Positions 20,292 to 26,834 of a stretch of DNA of 64,000 nucleotides are shown in pieces. Numbering within the stretch: the stretch's first letter is position 1; the number at the start of each line of letters is the position of its first letter. The notes beneath the pieces were generated by a model that worked only from the letters and a program-made list of their open reading frames with translations, did no database searches and was not told the origin of the DNA. The stretch is from Dictyobacter aurantiacus (lineage in GTDB: Bacteria > Chloroflexota > Ktedonobacteria > Ktedonobacterales > Ktedonobacteraceae), in the NCBI RefSeq assembly GCF_003967515.1, contig NZ_BIFQ01000001.1, positions 5,022,001 through 5,086,000 on the forward strand, in the 5' to 3' direction. The position numbers were made by a program, and so were the translations under genes.

Positions 20292-20505
20292 TTTTAAGAG
20301 ATCCCGGTCTCCTGTGGGTTGACGCTGCCGACATAGGCACACTGCACGTAGAGCGGGCACTCCCCGCACTTTGGCTTTTGGGCGTGGCAGATCTGCCGAC
20401 CGTGGCGGATCAGGCCGACGTGCAGGCCATAGACCCAGTCAGGTGGGGCGATTTGGGCAAAGACGGTGTGGGCCTTGTCGGCGTTGACCTTCGGGTCGAT
20501 CAGGC
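20292..20505. repeat. Right copy of the direct repeat bracketing the Tc locus (3' end of nth)
   Basis: This is the partner of 1212-1425, in the same orientation and 19080 bases away. It lies wholly inside the intact nth gene. The similarity stops sharply on both sides: at the stop codon on the left and near GATCAGG on the right. An intact gene whose 3' end abuts inserted DNA, with a displaced 3' copy at the far end, is the pattern left by integration at a gene's 3' end. Tandem duplication with later insertion is an alternative. Confidence 0.75.
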
Positions 20506-21019
20506 CAAGGCGCTTGCTGACACGATGGACATGGGTGTCAACTGGCATGATCGAGCGATTCATATCGAAGAGCATGACGCAGGCGGCGGTTTTGGGTCCG
20601 ACGCCGGGGAGGGTGCGCAGGTAGCGCCAGGCATCTTCGGGCGTGCGCTTTTCGATCTCGTCGTAGAGATATTCCGGGAGTGGTTTGTTGCCGCCGCTCT
20701 CTTTTTGCTGGCTGGTCAGGGTGTTGAGGACGTCCTGGATGCGTTGGGCTTTGACGTTGGCGAGGCCGCCGGAGCGGATCGCCTCGGCCACCATGTGCGT
20801 GGGCACGTCACGCACCTCTTCCCAGGTTGGAAATGTCTTGATGAGCTGGCGATAGGCTCTACCAGAATTGATGTCGGAGGTGTGTTGCGAGAGGATCGTG
20901 CCCACCAGCCCGCCCAGGGGATCGTAGTCGGGATCGTTATGCATCTCACCATAGGTGTCGATGAGCAGTTCGTAGACGCTGGTCAGGTGGAGGCTGGGGA
21001 TAATCGATGTCGCTGTCAT
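20294..21019 (-). CDS. nth: Endonuclease III (Nth), base-excision DNA glycosylase/AP lyase
   Basis: Removes oxidised pyrimidines from DNA and cleaves the abasic site. The 241-aa protein has the helix-hairpin-helix LPGVGPKTAACVML with catalytic Lys143, then the catalytic Asp161 in VDTHVHRV. The C-terminal iron-sulfur cluster has Cys211, 218, 221 and 227 with the standard C-x6-C-x2-C-x5-C spacing. Length is slightly above the usual 210-220 aa because of a longer N terminus and a Gly/Asn-containing loop near 108-112. It faces the Tc toxin genes with its 3' end. That 3' third is duplicated at the other end of the toxin locus. A second adenine-type glycosylase, MutY, is encoded at 59.9-60.9 kb. 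Confidence 0.95.
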   Translation of the reverse strand: MTATSIIPSLHLTSVYELLIDTYGEMHNDPDYDPLGGLVGTILSQHTSDINSGRAYRQLIKTFPTWEEVRDVPTHMVAEAIRSGGLANVKAQRIQDVLNTLTSQQKESGGNKPLPEYLYDEIEKRTPEDAWRYLRTLPGVGPKTAACVMLFDMNRSIMPVDTHVHRVSKRLGLIDPKVNADKAHTVFAQIAPPDWVYGLHVGLIRHGRQICHAQKPKCGECPLYVQCAYVGSVNPQETGIS

Positions 21020-21179
21020 GGCTCTTTCCTGTTTCTACCTATCTATTTGCTTGCTTGCCTGAAGTCATGTTGATTTTTCTTATATATACCAGGACGATTC
21101 AGCGGGGTAAAGCAGGCGCATGTTTTGTGTCGCTGGGACTATTTTGTTATGGTTCATCGTGTTGACTGGCAGTTTTAGG

Positions 21180-21208
21180 CCTGAAAAGGAGGGCCCCTCC
21201 TTTTCAGG
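21180..21208. terminator. Inverted repeat after the MFS gene
   Basis: CCTGAAAAGGAGGG and CCCTCCTTTTCAGG form a 14-bp perfect stem eight bases past the MFS stop codon. There is no long T-run on either side, so termination strength is uncertain. The position between the MFS gene and nth fits a terminator. Confidence 0.6.
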
Positions 21209-21215
21209 CGTTTAT

Positions 21216-22460
21216 TTACTGGTCGGCTGGCATGGTGGCGTGGCGGACGCGGCGGTTGAGGGTGGTGGCTACGGCCAGCAGGACCAGCCAGGCACCGAGC
21301 AGGAGGGCACTCTGCTTTGCGCCGAGGGTCTGGATCAGCAGGCCGCTGGCGATGGCGCCGATCGATTGGGCTCCCTGGACGATCATCTGGACTGTGCTGC
21401 TCATGCGGCCGCGCATGGCATCGGGCGTGTTCATCAGGCGATAGGTGTCGAGCGAGATGTTGTAGATGGGAGCCACCAGTTCTTCGGCGGCGGCGATGAA
21501 GAACATGGCGAGCGCGTTGGGCGCGATGGCGTAGAGTGGAAACATCAGGGCTTCGAGCCAGAGCATGCTAATGGCGATCTTTCCGAAGGGCAGGCGTCTG
21601 CGTATCCAGTTGCTGGCCAGGTTGCCAATAAGCGCTCCGATGGCTGCTCCGGTGAAGATGAAGCCGATGCCGCTGGCCGAGGTGTGTAGCTGTTGGGCCA
21701 GGACCACAATGACCAGGTAGCCCGCGCCATAGCGCAGGCTGTCGGCTCCATTAATGATGGTGAGGAAGCGTATGAGTGGCTGCCGCCAGAGCCAGGAGAA
21801 GCCTGCACCGATCGTTTTGGTCAGGGATTGGCGCGCACCTGCCTGTTCGCCCTGGAAGTTGCCGCGAATGAAGCCCAGCGAGAGCGCGGAGACGCCAAAG
21901 GAGATGGCGTTGGCCAGGAAGGGAAAAACCCTCCCTATGCTATAGAGGGCACCGCCCAGCAGCGAGCCAAAGGTGCGGATGCAGGTGTAGGCGGCCTGCG
22001 ATTGCGAGAGCGCGACTGGCAGTTGATCACGCGTGACCACATTGGGGAGCGCGGCCGTATTGGCGACGCTGAAGAGGGTTCCCAGGATGCCCGCGCCGGC
22101 CACCACCAGGTAGATTTGCAGCATGGTTAAGGCATGGAGCCAGAAGGCCAGTGGTATGCTCAGCGTGAGCAGCATGCGTCCCGTATCGCAGACCAGCATG
22201 GTCCGCTTGCGATCCCAGCGATCTACGAGCGCGCCCGCTAGCGGGCTGACCACGAGGAAAGAGATCGTGTTCAGGCCGAGGACAATGCCTGTCTGCACGG
22301 TCGATTTTGTCAGCGCCAGCACCAGCAGCGGTAGCGCGATAAACTGCTGCTGGTTGCCGGCGTAAGAGACGATCTGACCGCTCTGCAGGAGGAGATAGCT
22401 GGGATTGCGCCAGAGCGATGGCGGCTCCGCGTTTTTATGTTTATGTGTATCAGAGATCAT
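21216..22460 (-). CDS. MFS transporter, probable drug or metabolite exporter
   Basis: A 414-aa membrane protein with about twelve hydrophobic segments and an MFS signature loop (LVDRWDRKRTMLV) between the second and third. Families of this type (MFS_3/TetR-linked efflux) export small molecules by proton antiport. The ORF is open for 38 codons further upstream, but ATG at 22460 is the better start. GGAG precedes it, and the encoded MISDTHKHKNAEPP leads directly into the first helix. The upstream extension overlaps a hairpin. The leader contains a 46-codon ORF and a terminator with two alternative 3' arms, suggesting control by attenuation. No regulator gene lies next to it. The substrate is unknown. 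Confidence 0.85.
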   Translation of the reverse strand: MISDTHKHKNAEPPSLWRNPSYLLLQSGQIVSYAGNQQQFIALPLLVLALTKSTVQTGIVLGLNTISFLVVSPLAGALVDRWDRKRTMLVCDTGRMLLTLSIPLAFWLHALTMLQIYLVVAGAGILGTLFSVANTAALPNVVTRDQLPVALSQSQAAYTCIRTFGSLLGGALYSIGRVFPFLANAISFGVSALSLGFIRGNFQGEQAGARQSLTKTIGAGFSWLWRQPLIRFLTIINGADSLRYGAGYLVIVVLAQQLHTSASGIGFIFTGAAIGALIGNLASNWIRRRLPFGKIAISMLWLEALMFPLYAIAPNALAMFFIAAAEELVAPIYNISLDTYRLMNTPDAMRGRMSSTVQMIVQGAQSIGAIASGLLIQTLGAKQSALLLGAWLVLLAVATTLNRRVRHATMPADQ

Positions 22461-22506
22461 GGGTCGAAAAGCTCCATTTTCAATTATCTTTGGTAAGATG
22501 ACATAT

Positions 22507-22613
22507 AAAAAAGCCGTGGGTGATGCATACGTATCCGCAGCCCGGCGGCCTCTTGTCCCTGAAAATGGACGCAAAAAAGCCGTGGGCGCGATCGATATGT
22601 ATCACCCACGGCT
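22507..22613 (-). terminator. Terminator with one 5' arm and two alternative 3' arms
   Basis: Read on the minus strand, the 5' arm AGCCGTGGGTGATACAT (22613-22597) can pair with the near arm CCCACGGCT (22586-22578), forming nine base pairs followed by six T. It can also pair with a far arm (22528-22512), matching 16 of 17 bases and again followed by six T. Both lie between a 46-codon ORF and the MFS start. It may be a duplicated terminator or an attenuator that senses translation of the small ORF. Confidence 0.65.
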
Positions 22614-22631
22614 CGTCGATTTGACGTTCGG

Positions 22632-22772
22632 CTACGTTAGATCAGGCTTCGTATCAAAATCTGATCCCAAAAAAGGCATAGTATGGCCCTGGGCGACACG
22701 AAGCGCTTTAACAATGCTTCCGCGAGTATAAAAGGTCCACCCCCGGGTGAACTTCGCCGTCGCACCAGCCAT
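22632..22772 (-). CDS. Small 46-aa protein or leader peptide
   Basis: ATG at 22772 is preceded by AAAGGA at good distance. The frame encodes MAGATAKFTRGWTFYTRGSI and ends KPDLT. The ORF can be extended 19 codons upstream, but only this ATG has a ribosome site. There is no cysteine, membrane segment or recognisable domain; it is basic at the start and acidic at the end. A Rho-independent terminator follows 18 bases after the stop, so it is transcribed as its own unit or as a leader of the MFS gene downstream. I do not recognise the family. A role as translated attenuator peptide or as a peptide substrate of the exporter is speculation from position only. Confidence 0.5.
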   Translation of the reverse strand: MAGATAKFTRGWTFYTRGSIVKALRVAQGHTMPFLGSDFDTKPDLT

Positions 22773-22854
22773 CTCGTTCCTTTCTTGATTCTCTGAACTA
22801 AATCTGCTCTGCTTAATATAATATCGCACTTAAAATATCATTACCATTAACCGG

Positions 22855-23008
22855 TGTCAATCTACAGGGCCATTTAAAAGTCTTTTTTGCCGCCTTCGGC
22901 GGCGGCGAGAGGGGAAGAGGGTGAGTGGGGACACCCCACGCCCCGCAAGGGGCTAGCCGCCCCTTGACCCCGCTAATTGCTACTTTTAAATAGCCCTGTG
23001 TCAATCTA
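22855..23008. mobile_element. MITE-like element with 17-bp terminal inverted repeats and 10-bp target duplication
   Basis: The termini CAGGGCCATTTAAAAGT (22865-22881) and ACTTTTAAATAGCCCTG (22982-22998) are inverted repeats with one mismatch. Identical TGTCAATCTA sequences flank both ends (22855-22864 and 22999-23008), the hallmark of a target-site duplication. The 134-bp interior is GC-rich with several short hairpins and encodes no transposase. A 126-codon minus-strand ORF crossing it is judged spurious. It would need a transposase elsewhere in the genome. Confidence 0.75.
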
Positions 23009-23042
23009 TGATGTTGAATGTCTCCAAAACATTCAACATCAT
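23008..23042. repeat. 14-bp perfect hairpin next to the MITE
   Basis: ATGATGTTGAATGT and ACATTCAACATCAT form a perfect stem with a seven-base loop, directly at the right edge of the MITE-like element. It could be a terminator remnant or the preferred target of the insertion. The T-run needed for a standard terminator is absent. Confidence 0.5.
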
Positions 23043-23067
23043 GAGCGCAACAATAAAAGGAACAAAC

Positions 23068-23205
23068 GTAGGTTCGGCCCTTGCGGCCGATTTTTCCTCG
23101 CCACCCAACAATGTCCACCGAAAGAATCAATGATGTATGAGGGCATTGCATGTTTAAGGGACATGATCGTATGAGAAGGGAAATCGGCCGCAAGGGCCGA
23201 ACTAC
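23068..23205. repeat. Second inverted-repeat element
   Basis: The left end GTAGG-TTCGGCCCTTGCGGCC (23068 on) and the right end (23181-23205) are inverted copies of about 25 bp with one extra G on the left. The 87-bp interior has no ORF of note. No clear target duplication is visible. It ends 16 bases beyond the DJ-1 family stop codon and could also serve as that gene's terminator region. A REP/MITE-type element is the likely class. Confidence 0.55.
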
Positions 23206-23220
23206 GGTGCATGATCGATT

Positions 23221-23829
23221 TTAGGAGCGCCAATCGTATTCCATGCGGCGCGCCGTCCACTCGGCGGTCTCGCGACCGTGCAGGCGTTCAACGACATGGA
23301 GGCTCATGTCGATGCCGGCTGAAATGCCGGCGGAAGTGATGATGCGCCCCTCGTCAACTACACGCGCATCATCGAGGATCGAGATGTCAGGATAGGTGTC
23401 GCGCATCCACGAGATGCTGCCCCAGTGGGTGGTGGCGCGGTGCTCGTTGAGCAGACCGCCCTCTGCCAGCAGGAAGGCGCCCGTGCAGACGCTGGTCGTC
23501 AGTTGCGTGCGCTGATCCTGCTGCTTGATCCAGTCGACCAGGCGCTGGTTGTACATCTCCTTGCGCGTCCCTTGCCCGCCCGGAACGACCAGGATATCCA
23601 GCGGCGGATGTTGCTCGATGGTGGCATGGGGTTTGACCAGCAGGCCGCCCCGGCAGGTGACAATCTCGTCCGCCTCCGCGATGGTCAAGGCCTGGAAGAG
23701 TTGTTGCGCGTCGCTGTGCTGGCCAGCCAGCCGCGCCACCGAGAAAACCTCAAAGGGACCACAGAAGTCCAGTACCTCGACCTCATTAAAAATAAGGATG
23801 CCTACCGTCAAGATTGATTTTTGCGTCAT
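23221..23829 (-). CDS. DJ-1/PfpI family protein (isonitrile hydratase-like)
   Basis: A 202-aa single-domain protein of the class I glutamine amidotransferase-like superfamily. Members include isonitrile hydratases, and the domain also forms the N-terminal part of GlxA-type AraC regulators. The conserved acidic residue of the active site lies in the early NEVEVLDFCGPFEVF. The nucleophile elbow SVCTGAFLLAEGG carries Cys115, and ATTHW follows. There is no DNA-binding domain, so it is an enzyme-type member rather than a GlxA regulator. It is transcribed away from the methyltransferase at 24038, with about 200 bp of AT-rich DNA between them for both promoters. The substrate is not predictable. Confidence 0.85.
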   Translation of the reverse strand: MTQKSILTVGILIFNEVEVLDFCGPFEVFSVARLAGQHSDAQQLFQALTIAEADEIVTCRGGLLVKPHATIEQHPPLDILVVPGGQGTRKEMYNQRLVDWIKQQDQRTQLTTSVCTGAFLLAEGGLLNEHRATTHWGSISWMRDTYPDISILDDARVVDEGRIITSAGISAGIDMSLHVVERLHGRETAEWTARRMEYDWRS

Positions 23830-24037
23830 ATATCTATGCCTCGTGAACTATTGGTGCGTATCACCTTTCAAAGTGTAGCCTTTTATGCTGGGAAAAACAA
23901 GTATCGATAGGAAAATAAATGTCATATAATTGGCAGAAGATATAAAATGTCGCAGAACATACTTATATGGCAACAGACAACGGTATCGAGGTATGCCGAT
24001 AATGGCACTATGTTTATCTGTTGGGAGGACCGGGTAA

Positions 24038-24958
24038 ATGAAGCAGTTTGATCAGACTTCCGGTGAGCATAAGAATGACAGAAATAAAGAGAATGCCTCT
24101 GCCATGCCAGCGAATGATGAGCCGAATTTCCACTGGGATGATGGGCGGCTACGCGTCTCCAATGTCGCATACATGCTGCCCAAAGATCTGGGGGAGATTC
24201 AGCGGCTCGATTTTCAACATTATTTGTTGCGCTATGCCTTTAAGGGGAACTACCTGGCGCCCATCAAGCAGCCACAGAATATTCTGGATGTCGCATGTGG
24301 GACCGGACGCTGGATGTATGAGATGGCCCAGGCTTTCCCCCAGGCCAGCATCATCGGGATCGATATGGTGACGCCCCAGTCCCTCAAGTCGAACCTGAAC
24401 TTTCCCAGGCAATGCATGTTCAGGCAGGGGAATGTTGCCCAGGGCCTCCCTTTTGTGCACGACTCGTTCGATTTTGTGCATCAGCGGTTGCTTATCCTGG
24501 GTCTGCAGGCCACGGCGTGGCCGCCCTTGCTGCAGAACCTGATTCGCGTCACCCGGCCGGGCGGTTGGATCGAACTGGTCGAATCCGACCTGATCTGCCG
24601 CCGCCTGGGACCTCAGACGGCGCGTTTAGGACAATGGGTACACGAGATATCGGTGCGCAGAGGCATCGATCCTTCGTACCCACAGCGCCTGGGTCTGCAG
24701 ATGCAGCAGATGGGGCTGGTCAATGTCTCGATGCAGAAGGTCTCTATCCCACTGGGACGCTGGGGGGGCCACATGGGTAGCATGATGTTGCAGGATATGA
24801 TGGCCGTCATCAAAGCCACCCGGTCCCTGGTGAGCGCGTACACCGGCATCTCGCCCGAGGAGTACGACCGCATGACCGGGACAATCCTCAAAGAGTTCGA
24901 ACAATATCGCAGCTACTCTAATTTTTACGTCGCCTACGGCCAGCGGCCCACATCATGA
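24038..24958 (+). CDS. Class I SAM-dependent methyltransferase
   Basis: A 306-aa cytosolic protein with the SAM-binding motif ILDVACGTGRWMYEMA (about 82-97) and the acidic end of the second strand in IIGIDM. The later PGGWIELVESD segment fits motif III. This fold transfers methyl groups to small molecules, lipids or proteins. The acceptor here is unknown. The N-terminal 35 residues are polar and probably disordered. GGGAGG lies before the ATG. It converges with the DUF815-type ATPase, and both share a 29-bp palindrome at their ends. Confidence 0.85.
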   Translation: MKQFDQTSGEHKNDRNKENASAMPANDEPNFHWDDGRLRVSNVAYMLPKDLGEIQRLDFQHYLLRYAFKGNYLAPIKQPQNILDVACGTGRWMYEMAQAFPQASIIGIDMVTPQSLKSNLNFPRQCMFRQGNVAQGLPFVHDSFDFVHQRLLILGLQATAWPPLLQNLIRVTRPGGWIELVESDLICRRLGPQTARLGQWVHEISVRRGIDPSYPQRLGLQMQQMGLVNVSMQKVSIPLGRWGGHMGSMMLQDMMAVIKATRSLVSAYTGISPEEYDRMTGTILKEFEQYRSYSNFYVAYGQRPTS

Positions 24959-24967
24959 TTAAGTTCC

Positions 24968-25036
24968 AATATCAATCAACAGCACCATAATATCCCTGCC
25001 TGGGGCGGGGATATTATGGTGCTGTTGATTGATATT
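24968..25036. terminator. 29-bp perfect palindrome between convergent genes
   Basis: The left arm (24968-24996) and right arm (25008-25036) are exact inverted copies, 29 bp each, around an 11-base loop. The right arm includes the stop and last eight codons of the ATPase gene at 25014. The left arm begins 10 bases past the methyltransferase stop. A bidirectional terminator is the simplest reading. The length and perfection are unusual and suggest a recent inverted duplication of the ATPase gene end. Confidence 0.75.
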
Positions 25037-26423
25037 TTATTTCTGCCTCAAGATCATCGACGAACTGCCGGGCGCTGCGACCGGAGCGCCCCGCGTGCTG
25101 CCGCTCCCATTGGAGCGCCCGCGCCTGCAACTCTTCTTCCGCGATAGTGAGCTGGCGTTGCTGGACCAGGGAGCGTACGATGTGCAGATACTGTAGCTGA
25201 TCGGGCGTGAAGAAGCTGACGCGCAGCCCGAAGCGATGGGCCAGCGACTGCTTCTCATCCATGGTATCGCGCCAGTTGACGTCCTCGGTCGGCTTGCCGC
25301 GCTCCCCGAAGTTTTCTTTGACCAGGTTCATACGGTTCGAGGTAGCACAGATCAGCACATTTGCTGGTCGCGCTTCGGCGGTCCCCTCCAGCAATACTTT
25401 CAAGTTCTTATAGCTGGTATCGTGCTCCTCGAAAGAAAGGTCGTCGATGAAGAGCAGATAGTGGGGGGCCCGGCCACGCAGGGAGGATACGATCTGCGGC
25501 AGATCACCGGTATACTCCTTGCCCACTTCGAGCAGGCACAGACCCTGGTCGGCGTAGGTATTGGCAATGGCCTTGATGGTTGAGGATTTGCCAGTCCCCG
25601 GCGGTCCATATAAGAGCATGTTGTGCGCGGGGAGCCCGGCCAGGAAGCGCTCGACATTGGCCAGGATGCGCGTTTGCTGCCGTTCATGTCCGATCAAGCC
25701 ACTGAGCTGTATTGGATCGGGATGCTGGATGCCGCTGAGCACCTTGCTCGCGCCGTCCCAGCGCAATACATGATAGCGTGCCAGTTTGCCGGTGCCATAG
25801 CGGGACCAGTAGTGCTCCAGCGGTCCCACCAGCTCTTCCCAGTTGGGACACGCCGCGATCGTCTGTATCAGCTCGTGTCGCGCCTGCTGCTGATCGATCT
25901 CGGCTGGTGGCTGGAGGTGCTGCCAGGGGACCCAGGCCTCATCCAGCGTGGGCATGGCCGGAGTCACGAGCGCGCGTGTCTGTTCCCAGATAAATTGAGC
26001 ATCCAGTCGGAAGAGGCGTTGCAGGGCGCGCAGGTCTCGCTGCGCCTGGGTACGGAGCGCGGACGAGATATGTGGACTCCCCTGGGCCTCGACCGCGGTA
26101 CTCCACAGATTGCTATCATCGATCAGGCGCTGAATCAGGTAGGCCTGCCACGCGTCCGCCACCGGCGAGCCTCCATCCTGGTGGAGGGCCGCCAGCAATT
26201 GATAAAAAGCCCCGCTATACGCCTCGGCCACCACCACCGGATCTGGCTTGCTCGCCTGTAACTCCTGGAGCAGGCGCATCACCGCCAGTCCCGCCTCATG
26301 AGCCAGGATGCCGCGCAACAGCGTTATGCCATACACACCATGCCATGCTACCCGGATCTCTTCCGTTGGCGCCAGTACACTATCGTGTCGGATATATCCC
26401 TGTTCTTGAATCTCTGTTTTCAT
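25014..26423 (-). CDS. DUF815-type AAA ATPase
   Basis: A 469-aa protein with Walker A GPPGTGKS (273-280) and Walker B LLFIDD (323-328), followed by LSFEEHD. The sensor-like stretch ICATSNRMNLVKE and the later RFGLRVSFFTPD match the DUF815 family of predicted ATPases. The N-terminal 240 residues are helical and lack known motifs. The family has no firmly assigned function that I can state. The final codons lie inside a 29-bp palindrome. The gene is monocistronic here, with a 411-bp AT-rich gap upstream. Confidence 0.88.
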   Translation of the reverse strand: MKTEIQEQGYIRHDSVLAPTEEIRVAWHGVYGITLLRGILAHEAGLAVMRLLQELQASKPDPVVVAEAYSGAFYQLLAALHQDGGSPVADAWQAYLIQRLIDDSNLWSTAVEAQGSPHISSALRTQAQRDLRALQRLFRLDAQFIWEQTRALVTPAMPTLDEAWVPWQHLQPPAEIDQQQARHELIQTIAACPNWEELVGPLEHYWSRYGTGKLARYHVLRWDGASKVLSGIQHPDPIQLSGLIGHERQQTRILANVERFLAGLPAHNMLLYGPPGTGKSSTIKAIANTYADQGLCLLEVGKEYTGDLPQIVSSLRGRAPHYLLFIDDLSFEEHDTSYKNLKVLLEGTAEARPANVLICATSNRMNLVKENFGERGKPTEDVNWRDTMDEKQSLAHRFGLRVSFFTPDQLQYLHIVRSLVQQRQLTIAEEELQARALQWERQHAGRSGRSARQFVDDLEAEIKYQSTAP

Positions 26424-26834
26424 AAAACGAAGGTCGTCCTTTACCGTGGAGCAGTGAGTGAAATGTCTTTTGAGGAGTATAGCACATAGTTGCTAGCAGA
26501 CGGCAATAAATATGAAGCAAGAGTCATAAATCTACGTATTCCACTATAGACATATACCTGTTAAATTTAAATAAATTTAGCTAAATGGCGAAAAATCATC
26601 AAAAAAACTGGCATTTTCAGGAAAAATATATTGTAATATTGTTATGCAAAGATGTATATTATTATGGCTTCAATAGTAAAAATAAAACCATCTAATTGTA
26701 TCGTTCGTTGTTCATTGATCTCATGGTTTTGCCGGGTGGAGGGTCGTTGGGTGTTTCTTGTCCTTATCTTATATTATTTCTGCTTACGACTAGACATAAT
26801 GAATGAAAAGCATCTACTGCCAGTGGAGAACTGT
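26424..26834. other. AT-rich divergent promoter region
   Basis: The gap between the ATPase and the lectin-like gene is strongly AT-rich, notably 26500-26660, with runs of A and T. It should contain both promoters, but I could not fix a -35/-10 pair. A plus-strand ORF stays open from 26652 into the lectin gene. It lacks a ribosome site and reads like non-coding DNA, so it is not included. Confidence 0.4.

Noticed and set aside
20378..21073. 231-codon plus-strand ORF opposite nth
   Set aside because: Antisense shadow of nth; the minus strand has all catalytic and iron-sulfur residues.
22813..23193. 126-codon ORF across the MITE-like element
   Set aside because: Spans two unrelated inverted-repeat elements and has no ribosome site or domain.
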